A stretch of 64,000 bases of DNA from Mangrovimonas futianensis (lineage in GTDB: Bacteria > Bacteroidota > Bacteroidia > Flavobacteriales > Flavobacteriaceae), in contig NZ_JAJJNF010000003.1 of assembly GCF_021245805.1 (NCBI RefSeq), positions 62,001 through 126,000 on the forward strand, given 5' to 3'. The position numbers and the translations under genes are program-made. Every line of letters starts with the position of its first letter. Position 1 is the stretch's first letter. Positions 8,701 through 17,522 of the stretch are shown here, one piece after another. The notes below the pieces were generated by a model, which was not told where the DNA came from, did not search any database, and saw only the letters and a list, made by a program, of their open reading frames with translations.

Positions 8701-8729
8701 AAAAAAGTCCTGATTTTCATCAGGACTTT
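8701..8729 (-). terminator. Terminator of gldJ
   Basis: On the minus strand AAAGTCCTGA pairs with TCAGGACTTT around a short loop and is followed by six Ts. It lies 24 bases after the gldJ stop and before murF. Confidence 0.85.
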
Positions 8730-8752
8730 AAAGTATAATCACTAGAATTCTT

Positions 8753-10438
8753 TTAGTGCTTAGTTTTGTTTTGAGATTTTGATTTAGAACCAACTCTCGA
8801 CATAGCACATCTAAATCCAATATAGTCTGTTGCCATATTTTGTGGATAGTAGCGTCTTTGTGCTGGATCCAACCAGTAAGATCTGTCTTTCCAAGAACCT
8901 CCTTTATAAACTCTTACTTCATCATTGATTAAAGAAGTTCTCTTATCAGATTTATCATACTCTCTGATCATTTCTCCTGTAGAATCTACAGAAATATGGT
9001 GTTTTGGAGAGTTGTACATTTTGCTGGTGTGGGCGTTATCTGCAGGCTCATCACTAAATTCATCAAAGCTTTCTCTATACATTCTAGAGGAGCTCTTATC
9101 ACCATCTCTAAAGTTTCTGTTATCACTTCCGTCGAAATTGATTCTTAGATAAGTTTCATTTTCGTCGATTGGTACTTGAGCAATTTCTCCTGGTAAATCT
9201 CTTGCGATTAATTTACCATTAGGTAAAGTATCAAATACAACTTCTTCTGGAGTTACGATTTTAACTGTACCATCATCATTAATTTGATTTTTGGTATAAA
9301 CGTTACCACGATAGTAGTTGAAGTCATTGAATTCATCATCAACTATAGGTCTGTAAACGTCAGCTACCCATTCGGCCACGTTACCAGCCATATCATATAA
9401 TCCAAAGTCGTTTGGCTCATAAGATTTTACTTTGTTTGTGATATCAGCGTTATCATCAGACCAACCAGCGATTCCGCCGTAATCTCCTTTACCTTGCTTA
9501 AAGTTTGCTAAATGGTCACCTCTTGTTTTACGTTTACCTGAACGTGTATATTGACCATCCCAAGGATATTTTTTTCTTCCTCTATAGATATTATAAGATC
9601 TTAACTCAGTCAATCCTAAAGCAGCATATTCCCATTCTGCCTCGGTAGGAAGTCTATAGTCTGGTGTAAGAACCCCAGTTTCTCTTCCTGCGTAAACGTT
9701 AATAGTGTCTCCTGAAGCAGTAGTTTGAACTCTTCTTCTTGAATTTTCTGGGTTAGTGATACTATCATTTCCACCGTAGGTTAGTGTAGGTGCATTGATA
9801 TAAGTATCAGTACTAAAGGTTTCACCTGCCTCAACAGCAATTTTGGCATCGCGAACAATATATCCAGATTCTTCTAAGTATAACTCATTGACACGATCAG
9901 TTCTCCAGTTGGCAAATTCTACCGCCTGAATCCAACTTACACCAACCACAGGATATTCTCCATATGCAGGGTGACGTAAATAGTTTTCGGTCATAACTTC
10001 ATTAAATCCTAATCGGTTTCTCCAAACCAAAGTGTCAGGAAGGGCACCATCATAAATGCCTCTGTAATTTTCTTCAGTTGGAGGATAAACACGCTTGATC
10101 CAATCTAGGTATTCTAAATACATTTTATTGGTAACCTCGGTCTCATCCATATAGAAGGATTGCACGTGCTGTTGGTTAGGAGTATTGTTCCAATCGTGCA
10201 TGACATCATCTTGAACTCTACCCATGGTAAAAGTTCCTCCTTCTACAAATACCAATCCTGGAGCAGTTTCTTGCTCTTTAAAGTCGGTGTTGTATTGAAA
10301 ACCACCGTCCTTGGAATTGATATCCCATCCAGTAGCTCTGGAGCTGTTAGCGTTTGATGACCTTTTACAACCGACGAACGTCAATCCGACGGCGAAAATC
10401 ATCAAGAACTTTAGTGCTGTTACTTTTTTCATATCCAT
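8753..10438 (-). CDS. gldJ: Gliding motility lipoprotein GldJ
   Basis: A 561-residue lipoprotein. The signal sequence ends in a lipobox, FVGC, with the acylated cysteine near residue 24. The rest is a formylglycine-generating-enzyme/sulfatase-modifying-factor fold with EGGTFTMG, LPTEAEWEYAA, GNVAEWVADVY and RVYKGGSWKDRSYW. In flavobacteria GldJ is an outer-membrane lipoprotein of the gliding machinery required for the T9SS-linked motor. porU and porV, divergently oriented upstream, give the conserved gldJ-porU-porV neighbourhood. Either the ATG at 10438 or the one two codons later could be the start. Confidence 0.93.
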   Translation of the reverse strand: MDMKKVTALKFLMIFAVGLTFVGCKRSSNANSSRATGWDINSKDGGFQYNTDFKEQETAPGLVFVEGGTFTMGRVQDDVMHDWNNTPNQQHVQSFYMDETEVTNKMYLEYLDWIKRVYPPTEENYRGIYDGALPDTLVWRNRLGFNEVMTENYLRHPAYGEYPVVGVSWIQAVEFANWRTDRVNELYLEESGYIVRDAKIAVEAGETFSTDTYINAPTLTYGGNDSITNPENSRRRVQTTASGDTINVYAGRETGVLTPDYRLPTEAEWEYAALGLTELRSYNIYRGRKKYPWDGQYTRSGKRKTRGDHLANFKQGKGDYGGIAGWSDDNADITNKVKSYEPNDFGLYDMAGNVAEWVADVYRPIVDDEFNDFNYYRGNVYTKNQINDDGTVKIVTPEEVVFDTLPNGKLIARDLPGEIAQVPIDENETYLRINFDGSDNRNFRDGDKSSSRMYRESFDEFSDEPADNAHTSKMYNSPKHHISVDSTGEMIREYDKSDKRTSLINDEVRVYKGGSWKDRSYWLDPAQRRYYPQNMATDYIGFRCAMSRVGSKSKSQNKTKH

Positions 10439-10703
10439 ACGTTTAAGTAAGCTTATAATATTTTTGGTGACGCAATATAGTAATTATCGGTTACAAAACA
10501 AGAGAAAAGAACAAATTTTGATGAAAAAATATGCATTTCGTCCTATTTATTGAACGTTACACCGATGATTTTTGCGTTTTTTACCGGTTAATAGTGTTTC
10601 TTAGAACGCGCATAATTATAAAATATTATTGTAATTTTGAAACGTTTTTTAAAAATTGTTGGATTATCAATAATAACACCTTTTTATTGCCGTTATTTTA
10701 TCA
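10439..10703. other. Divergent gldJ/porU intergenic region
   Basis: The region contains an ATGCATTTCGTC motif at 10531-10542, recurring elsewhere in the window, and a -7-like TAATTTTG at 10632-10639 facing porU (65 bases before its ATG). No clear -33 element is seen for porU and no clean consensus promoter for gldJ. Confidence 0.45.
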
Positions 10704-13700
10704 ATGAAAAAGAAAATTATCTTACTTACCATCTTAATTACCTCCTTCAGTATCTTTTCCCAACAAAAAACGTTTAATCTTAATTGGGATGGGGTCAAGG
10801 ATGTTTCTACAAATTTTGTAAAAAGAGAAATACCTTCATTTTCAGGAGGGATATTAAATTATAATCCAACTGATGGAATGACTTTTGTTTCTAGATGGTC
10901 GGTTTCCAATCCAATAAATGAACAATCAGTTGTCATTCAAAACCAAGTTTTTGAACCCGTTTCGATTTCTGATTTAAAGGATTTAGATGCTCAGCTTATT
11001 CCAAACCAGCTCAAAGTATCCTTAAAAAATTCTAGGGCCAGAAATGAGCAGTTTGCCCTTTTGGAGGTTACACCTATTATAAAGGAGAATAATGGATACA
11101 AAAAATTGATCTCTTTTACCTTAATATATAATAGTAGTCCTGGTGCTAGAACATCCAACTCATTTCAAATGCAGCAAATCACCAATTCTGCATTAAGTAG
11201 TGGAAGTTGGTATAAGTTTTATGTAGAAAGATCAGGAGTGCATAGAATATCCAAATCGTTTTTGGCTGATCTGGGAGTTAATGTCAATCAGGTTGATCCC
11301 CGTACCATTAAACTTTATGGTAATGGCGGTAAGATGATTCCTTTCGGGAATGACCAAGACTATCCTTTTGATGTGGTTGAAAATGCTATTAGGGTGGTTG
11401 GTGAGAGCGATGCGCAATTTAATGATTCCGATTATATCTTATTCTATGCCCAAGGACCGAGAGGATGGGATTCTGAAAAGCGTACACATATTAATAGTTA
11501 CACAGATAAGACTTATTATTATATCAATATAAGTCCGGGTAATGGTAAGCGGGTTCAGCCTTTTATTCAGCCTTCTGGATCCGTAGATATGGAGATAACT
11601 ACATTTGATGATTATAAATTTCATGAACTGGATGAGTATAATCTCGTAAATGTAGGTAGAAGGTGGTTTGGAGATCGCTTTGATATTGAGGATACAAAAT
11701 CTTTTGAATTTTCGTTTCCAGATAGGATAGAATCAGAACCTATTTATTTAAATGTAGTTGTTGCTTCTACATCTCCAGCTACGAGCACCATGGGCTTGAC
11801 AGTAAATGGAACAAATGTAACGACGCTTAATCTCCCTGCAACTTCAAATTATAATCTTGCTGTAGGTGCTACTTTTGCTAATTATGTGCCAATTACTTCA
11901 TCAAACATCAATGTAACTCTGCAATACAATAATAATGGTAGTCCCTCAGCATTGGCCTATGTGGATTACGTTGCTGTAAGAGCGAAAAGGAATTTAAATT
12001 TTTCAGGTAGCCAATATACATTTAGAAATTTAGAAACTAGCAATGAGTCAGGTATCGCTCAATATACCGTGACGAATACTTCCCAAGTTTCTGAAATTTG
12101 GGACGTAAGTGATTTGTATAATGTTACAACCCTTGTAAATGGTGACGGTAATTCAACTTTGAGCTTTAAATCTCAAATGGGCTCTGAGAAATCTTATGCT
12201 TTGGTGACTTCTTCTGATTTTTACACGCCCCTCCGGGAGTCCAATTCACAAGTTTTTAACCAAAATTTAAAAGGGACTATTTTTAATGATGACCTAGGTA
12301 ATTTTCAAGATATTGATTATTTAATCTTAACACCTCAAGTATTTTTGGGGCAAGCTAATAGATTGGCTCAAATCAATAGAGACCAATACGGATTGAATGT
12401 CAAAGTGGTTCCATTGGGTTTGATTTATAATGAGTTTAGTACTGGAAATCCAGATATTGGTGCCATTAGGAATTTTGTGAAATATATATATGATAATGCC
12501 AGTAGTCCAAGTCAACGTTTGAAATATTTATGTCTGTTTGGAGATGCCTCATTTGATTATAAAAACAGACTTCCAAACAATACCAATTTTGTTCCGAGTT
12601 GGCATGCATATGAGAGTTTTAATTTAACTAGTTCTTATGTGTCCGATGATTTTTTTGGAATGATGGATGAAACGGAAGGAGATATGTCCATTAGTAATTT
12701 GTTGGATATTGCTGTTGGTAGAGTATTGGCTGATTCACCACAACAAGCTAAAGAAATGGTGGATAAAATTCAGAATTATCATTCGGAAGCATCCTTTGGA
12801 AATTGGAGAAATACTGCTGTTTTCATTTCTGATGATGTGGATGAGGCCTGGGAGGCTCAATTGCAGCAAACCACTGATAATATATCAGATGAAATATCTG
12901 AGGAAAAACCATTTATCAATGTAGTAAAAATACATTCCGATGCCTTTGAGCAGGAATCCTCTTCTGGAGGAGATCGTTACCCTACAGTAAATACCGCAAT
13001 AGTTAATGCCTTGGAAAAAGGAGCTTTGGTTGTTAATTATTTTGGACATGGAGGTGAGGATGGATTGGCCCGAGAACGGATTTTTGAAAGATCAGATGCT
13101 CAGAGTTTAAATAATATTTGTCAGTTGAATTGCTTTGTTACAGTTACTTGTGAATTCACTCGGTTTGATAATCCATTAAGGCCAACAGCAGGAGAATATA
13201 CTTTCTGGAATACGCAAGGAGGGGCAATTGGTTTGATAACCACCACAAGACAGGTAATTGTTAACGTGGGTATCGACTTTAATGTCCACTTGGAGAAGTT
13301 CCTTTTTGGTTATGATGATAGTTTTGCAGAAGGCGAATACCCATCTATGGCCGAAGCACTTAGGTTAACCAAAATTGATCCCGAAATTTCTGGTTATGAT
13401 CAAAGAAGATTGGTGTTTTTTATAGGTGACCCAGCAATGAAGCTAACCTTTGGTAAACCCAATATTCAATTGATAACTATTAATGATGAGCCAATTAGTG
13501 GAAATACAGACGTATTACAAGCTCTCAGTAAAGTTAAATTGGCGGGTGAAGTAATCGATGGTTCAGGAAATTTACTTTCCAATTTTAACGGTGTTTTATC
13601 TACTACGGTATTTGATAAAAACATAGAGAGGCAAACTCTTGGGAACAATGGTGTCACTGGCTCAAATGGTTTGATTATTATGGATTTTGAAACTTTGGGT

Positions 13701-14579
13701 CCCACTATATTTAAAGGGCAATCTACCATTACAGGAGGTCAGTTTGAAATGGAGTTTGTTGTTCCTAGAGATATCGCTATCCCCGAAGGCTACGGCAAGG
13801 TAAGTTTTTATGCCAAACAGGAAGGAGTCCTTTTTGATCGATCAGGAGCAAGTGTAGAAACAGTAAAAATAGGGGGATTGAACCCAAATGCTGAAACGGA
13901 TGAACAGGGACCTTTGATTAAAGTTTTCATGAATGATGAAAGTTTTGTGTCTGGAGGCCTTACCAATAATTCTCCGGCCCTTTTGCTGAAGCTTCAAGAT
14001 GACAATGGTATAAATACGGCAAGTGGTATTGGACATGATATTGTAGCTATTTTGGATGGTGATGAAACTTCTCCATATGTACTTAATGATTATTATGAGA
14101 CAGAGCTTGATGATTACCAAAGAGGTACTGTAAACTATCCATTTAGAGATCTAGAAAATGGTTTGCATACGTTAACGGTAAAAGCATGGGATGTTTATAA
14201 CAATTCGGCCACCGCAGAAATACAATTCATGGTGCAGAACGAAAATCAAGAACTCGTTATCGATAAAGTTCTTAATTATCCAAATCCTTTTGTAAACTAC
14301 ACAGAATTTTGGTTTAACCACAATAGTTCACAGCCTTTAGACGTTTCAGTACAAATATTTACTGTTTCAGGTAAATTGGTTAAAACGATTAACGGACAAA
14401 CCAACACCTCAAATTGCTGTAATAATGGGAATTCATCCCTTTCAAGAGATATGATTTGGGATGGACGAGATGATTTTGGAGACCGTATAGGGAAGGGAGT
14501 CTATATTTATAAGCTTAAAGTACATTCTCCTAGCCTGAATAAAACGGTCGAGAAGATTGAAAAGCTTGTGATACTTTAA
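10704..14579 (+). CDS. porU: Type IX secretion system sortase PorU
   Basis: A 1291-residue secreted protein with an N-terminal signal peptide (cleavage near residue 20) and a gingipain-like C25 cysteine peptidase domain in the middle. The catalytic pair is visible: His782 in NYFGHGGEDG and Cys816 in TVTCEFTRFD. PorU removes the C-terminal sorting domain of T9SS cargo at the outer membrane and transfers the cargo to its anchor. The C-terminus (LNYPNPFVNYTEFWF, ending in an FlgD-Ig-like GKGVYIYKLKV fold) is itself a sorting-domain-like module. PorV follows and gldJ is upstream, as in Flavobacterium. Confidence 0.94.
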   Translation: MKKKIILLTILITSFSIFSQQKTFNLNWDGVKDVSTNFVKREIPSFSGGILNYNPTDGMTFVSRWSVSNPINEQSVVIQNQVFEPVSISDLKDLDAQLIPNQLKVSLKNSRARNEQFALLEVTPIIKENNGYKKLISFTLIYNSSPGARTSNSFQMQQITNSALSSGSWYKFYVERSGVHRISKSFLADLGVNVNQVDPRTIKLYGNGGKMIPFGNDQDYPFDVVENAIRVVGESDAQFNDSDYILFYAQGPRGWDSEKRTHINSYTDKTYYYINISPGNGKRVQPFIQPSGSVDMEITTFDDYKFHELDEYNLVNVGRRWFGDRFDIEDTKSFEFSFPDRIESEPIYLNVVVASTSPATSTMGLTVNGTNVTTLNLPATSNYNLAVGATFANYVPITSSNINVTLQYNNNGSPSALAYVDYVAVRAKRNLNFSGSQYTFRNLETSNESGIAQYTVTNTSQVSEIWDVSDLYNVTTLVNGDGNSTLSFKSQMGSEKSYALVTSSDFYTPLRESNSQVFNQNLKGTIFNDDLGNFQDIDYLILTPQVFLGQANRLAQINRDQYGLNVKVVPLGLIYNEFSTGNPDIGAIRNFVKYIYDNASSPSQRLKYLCLFGDASFDYKNRLPNNTNFVPSWHAYESFNLTSSYVSDDFFGMMDETEGDMSISNLLDIAVGRVLADSPQQAKEMVDKIQNYHSEASFGNWRNTAVFISDDVDEAWEAQLQQTTDNISDEISEEKPFINVVKIHSDAFEQESSSGGDRYPTVNTAIVNALEKGALVVNYFGHGGEDGLARERIFERSDAQSLNNICQLNCFVTVTCEFTRFDNPLRPTAGEYTFWNTQGGAIGLITTTRQVIVNVGIDFNVHLEKFLFGYDDSFAEGEYPSMAEALRLTKIDPEISGYDQRRLVFFIGDPAMKLTFGKPNIQLITINDEPISGNTDVLQALSKVKLAGEVIDGSGNLLSNFNGVLSTTVFDKNIERQTLGNNGVTGSNGLIIMDFETLGPTIFKGQSTITGGQFEMEFVVPRDIAIPEGYGKVSFYAKQEGVLFDRSGASVETVKIGGLNPNAETDEQGPLIKVFMNDESFVSGGLTNNSPALLLKLQDDNGINTASGIGHDIVAILDGDETSPYVLNDYYETELDDYQRGTVNYPFRDLENGLHTLTVKAWDVYNNSATAEIQFMVQNENQELVIDKVLNYPNPFVNYTEFWFNHNSSQPLDVSVQIFTVSGKLVKTINGQTNTSNCCNNGNSSLSRDMIWDGRDDFGDRIGKGVYIYKLKVHSPSLNKTVEKIEKLVIL

Positions 14580-14595
14580 TAAAGCATTATATTTG
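14566..14595 (+). promoter_or_regulatory. Consensus promoter for porV inside the end of porU
   Basis: TTG at 14566-14568, a 19-base spacer, and TATATTTG at 14588-14595 match the Bacteroidetes promoter exactly. The ATG of porV is 18 bases further on. The -33 element lies in the last codons of porU. Confidence 0.7.
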
Positions 14596-14613
14596 TCGAA
14601 CTAAAAATAACAC

Positions 14614-15858
14614 ATGAGACACCAGATTTTAATTCTTGGATTATTTCTTTTAACTTTAAACATAAAGGCCCAGGAAGTCATCACCGAAATTACTCCAAAC
14701 CCCTTTGATACAAGGGTGATAACAACTGGAGTGCCGTTTCTTTTGATTGCTGCTGATGCCCGTGCAGGTTCTTTGGGAGATATGGGGGTAGCCACATCAG
14801 TTGATGCCTTTTCTCAACAATGGAATGCTTCAAAATATGCGTTTTCAGAAACTAAACAGGGGGTGGGTGTAAGTTATACACCTTATTTAACCAAGTTGGT
14901 GAAAGATATTTTCTTGGGGAGCATTACTTATTTTAATCGAATTGATGAAAAGAGTGCTTTTGCAGCTAGTTTTAGATATTTTTCATTGGGAGATATTGAG
15001 TTTGTGCAAGATGAATTTTCAATTCCTCTAGTGCAAAGACCTAATGAGTTTACCGTTGACGTTTCTTATGCATTAAAATTAAGTCAACAATTTTCCATGG
15101 CAGTAACCATGAGGTATCTGAATTCCGATTTAAGAATTCCTTCTGAATTTACAGATACTAAGGCAGCAGGTACGTTTGGAGTGGATATATCGGGATATTA
15201 TCAAAGTGAAGAGGAGGCCTTCAATAGCTTTAACGGAAGAACCCGACTGGGATTCGCTATTCAAAATGTAGGACCTAAATTTAAATATGACGAACAGGGT
15301 CGTGAAAATTTTCAACCAACAACCCTAAGATTGGGAGGTGGATTTGATTTCATCTTTGATAATTATAATAAATTAGGAGTGACTGCAGAGGTTACTAAAC
15401 TTTTAGTGCCTACACCACCAATTAGAGGAACCTACAGGCAATATGAAGATATAAATGGAAATGGTGAGTTTGATCCCGATGAAGATAATTTATTGGCCTA
15501 TGATCCCAATTATATTGTAGAAGGAAAAGATGATGATGTGGGATTTGTAAAAGGGATGTTTCAGTCTTTTGGTGATGCCCCGGGAGGATTCAGTGAAGAA
15601 ATGAAAGAAATAACTTGGGCATTGGGAGCAGAGTATTCTTATCAGGATTCGTTTGCTTTCAGAGCAGGTTATTTTAACGAAAGTGATGATAAGGGAGCAA
15701 GGAAATTCTTTGCTTTAGGCGCCGGTTTTAATTACAATATTGTAGGCTTGGATATTTCTTATTTATTTTCGGCATCAAAGGTTCCTAGTCCTTTAGAAAA
15801 TACTCTTAGGTTTTCCTTGTCATTTAATATCGATAGGGAAGCATACCGCGAATATTAA
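14614..15858 (+). CDS. porV: Type IX secretion outer-membrane protein PorV (LptO)
   Basis: A 414-residue outer-membrane beta-barrel of the FadL-like family with a signal peptide (MRHQILILGLFLLTLNIKAQ, 20 residues). Typical PorV features are the N-terminal TGVPFLLIAADARAGSLGDMG, which is nearly invariant in the family, and alternating aromatic strands ending in LRFSLSFNID. PorV shuttles T9SS cargo from the translocon to PorU for processing. It lies 34 bases downstream of porU but has its own promoter. Confidence 0.94.
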   Translation: MRHQILILGLFLLTLNIKAQEVITEITPNPFDTRVITTGVPFLLIAADARAGSLGDMGVATSVDAFSQQWNASKYAFSETKQGVGVSYTPYLTKLVKDIFLGSITYFNRIDEKSAFAASFRYFSLGDIEFVQDEFSIPLVQRPNEFTVDVSYALKLSQQFSMAVTMRYLNSDLRIPSEFTDTKAAGTFGVDISGYYQSEEEAFNSFNGRTRLGFAIQNVGPKFKYDEQGRENFQPTTLRLGGGFDFIFDNYNKLGVTAEVTKLLVPTPPIRGTYRQYEDINGNGEFDPDEDNLLAYDPNYIVEGKDDDVGFVKGMFQSFGDAPGGFSEEMKEITWALGAEYSYQDSFAFRAGYFNESDDKGARKFFALGAGFNYNIVGLDISYLFSASKVPSPLENTLRFSLSFNIDREAYREY

Positions 15859-15881
15859 AACTGTCTATATAAAAATTAAAG

Positions 15882-15914
15882 AAGCCATTGTTGAAGAAAC
15901 GATGGCTTTTTTGT
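15882..15914 (+). terminator. Terminator after porV
   Basis: AAGCCATTG pairs with CGATGGCTT (one G-T pair) around a nine-base loop, then a run of Ts. It separates porV from cdd. Confidence 0.8.
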
Positions 15915-15947
15915 TTAAAATGGTTACATTTAATATAATATTTGTCT

Positions 15948-16430
15948 ATGAAAGAAATTAAAATTGAGACCGTACTAGAGGTTTACGAGCAACTGGATGA
16001 GCTTCCCAAGCCCGTTCAAGAGCTTATGAATCGAGCCAAAGAAGCTCGTCTGGATTCCTATTCCCCCTATTCCAATTTTAGTGTGGGAGCCGCTTTGCTA
16101 TTGGAAAATGGAGAGATAGTCACTGGTAGCAATCAAGAAAATGCATCCTATCCTTCGGGCTTATGTGCAGAAAGAACTGCAATTTATTATGCTGGAGCCA
16201 AGTTTCCCCATTCCAAAATGAAAATGATGGCCATAATTGCAGGGTCCAATTTGCATCCCACTACAGAGCCCATTCCACCTTGTGGGGCTTGCCGACAAGC
16301 CATCGCGGAGTATGAGGTAAATCAAAAAGAATCGATAGAAATTTATTTTATGGGTGAGACTGGTAAGGTGGTGAAATCAAAATCTTTGGCAAATTTGCTT
16401 CCACTTATTTTCGATCGCTCCGTTCTATAA
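15948..16430 (+). CDS. cdd: Cytidine deaminase
   Basis: A 160-residue enzyme that deaminates cytidine and deoxycytidine to uridine and deoxyuridine for pyrimidine salvage. The zinc site is complete: CAE at residues 73-75 (the glutamate is the proton shuttle) and PCGAC at 111-115. A TTG two codons upstream extends the frame, but the ATG at 15948 gives the usual N-terminus (KEIKIETVLEVYEQLDELP). It is monocistronic by spacing. Confidence 0.93.
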   Translation: MKEIKIETVLEVYEQLDELPKPVQELMNRAKEARLDSYSPYSNFSVGAALLLENGEIVTGSNQENASYPSGLCAERTAIYYAGAKFPHSKMKMMAIIAGSNLHPTTEPIPPCGACRQAIAEYEVNQKESIEIYFMGETGKVVKSKSLANLLPLIFDRSVL

Positions 16431-16483
16431 CGATTTCGGTAATTTTTTACTATTTACAGTTTTTCCATTAGTAAACAAAGTAG

Positions 16484-16491
16484 TATTTTTG
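16484..16491 (+). promoter_or_regulatory. Probable -7 box for pdhA-pdhC
   Basis: TATTTTTG matches TAnnTTTG and lies 30 bases before the pdhA ATG. The -33 region has only T-runs and no clear TTG. Confidence 0.4.
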
Positions 16492-16521
16492 TTATCCCGT
16501 TCATAATTTATAATGTAATCG

Positions 16522-17520
16522 ATGCAAAAAATAACGAAAGAAGTATACCTGAAATGGTACGAGGACATGTTATTCTGGAGAAAGTTTGAAGACAAACTAG
16601 CTGCAGTTTATATTCAACAAAAGGTTAGAGGATTTCTTCACCTTTATAATGGTCAGGAAGCAGTATTGGCTGGTGCCTTACACGCTATGGATTTAAGTAA
16701 GGATAAAATGATTACGGCCTATCGTAACCACGTGCAACCTATTGGTATGGGAGTTGATCCCAAAAGGGTTATGGCTGAGCTTTATGGTAAAGCCACAGGG
16801 ACTTCACAAGGTTTAGGAGGTTCTATGCATATCTTTTCTAAAGAGCACGGTTTTTATGGCGGTCATGGTATTGTTGGAGGTCAAATTCCTTTAGGAACCG
16901 GAATGGCTTTTGGAGATAAGTTTGGAGGAAAAGAAGCCGTAACCATTTGCTGTTTTGGTGATGGTGCTGCTAGACAAGGGGCGTTGCATGAGTCTTTTAA
17001 CTTGGCCATGTTATGGAAACTTCCTGTAGTATACGTTTGTGAAAACAATGGTTATGCCATGGGTACCTCGGTAGAACGTACTGCAAACCATACAGATGTT
17101 TGGAAATTAGGTTTGGGTTATGAAATGCCTTGTGGACCAGTAGACGGAATGAACCCAGTGAAAGTAGCAGAGGCCTTTGATGAAGCCATTCAAAGGGCAA
17201 GAAGAGGTGATGGACCAACTTTCTTGGAATTGAAAACCTACCGATACAGAGGTCATTCTATGAGTGATGCCCAACATTATAGAACCAAAGAAGAAGTTGA
17301 AGAATATAAAAAGATCGATCCTATTACCCAGGTGAAAGACGTTATTCTTGAAAACAAATATGCTACTGAAGCTGAAATCAAAAAGATTGATAAGCGAGTG
17401 AAAGATTTGGTAAGCGAATGCGAGAAATTTGCAGAAGAATCTCCATTCCCAGAGCTAAATGTGATGTATGATTCAGTTTACGAGCAAGAAGATTATCCAT
17501 TTTTACAACATAAACTATAG
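16522..17520 (+). CDS. pdhA: Pyruvate dehydrogenase E1 component, alpha subunit
   Basis: A 332-residue thiamine-diphosphate enzyme subunit. The TPP/Mg motif GDGAARQGALHESFN begins near residue 146 and closes with ENNGYAM (174-180). The phosphorylation-loop-like YRYRGHSMSDAQHYR follows later. With an E1 beta subunit it decarboxylates pyruvate and passes the acetyl group to the lipoyl domains of E2. The E2 gene starts two bases after this stop. No E1 beta gene lies in the neighbourhood, so that subunit must be encoded elsewhere in the genome. Confidence 0.93.
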   Translation: MQKITKEVYLKWYEDMLFWRKFEDKLAAVYIQQKVRGFLHLYNGQEAVLAGALHAMDLSKDKMITAYRNHVQPIGMGVDPKRVMAELYGKATGTSQGLGGSMHIFSKEHGFYGGHGIVGGQIPLGTGMAFGDKFGGKEAVTICCFGDGAARQGALHESFNLAMLWKLPVVYVCENNGYAMGTSVERTANHTDVWKLGLGYEMPCGPVDGMNPVKVAEAFDEAIQRARRGDGPTFLELKTYRYRGHSMSDAQHYRTKEEVEEYKKIDPITQVKDVILENKYATEAEIKKIDKRVKDLVSECEKFAEESPFPELNVMYDSVYEQEDYPFLQHKL

Positions 17521-17522
17521 TT

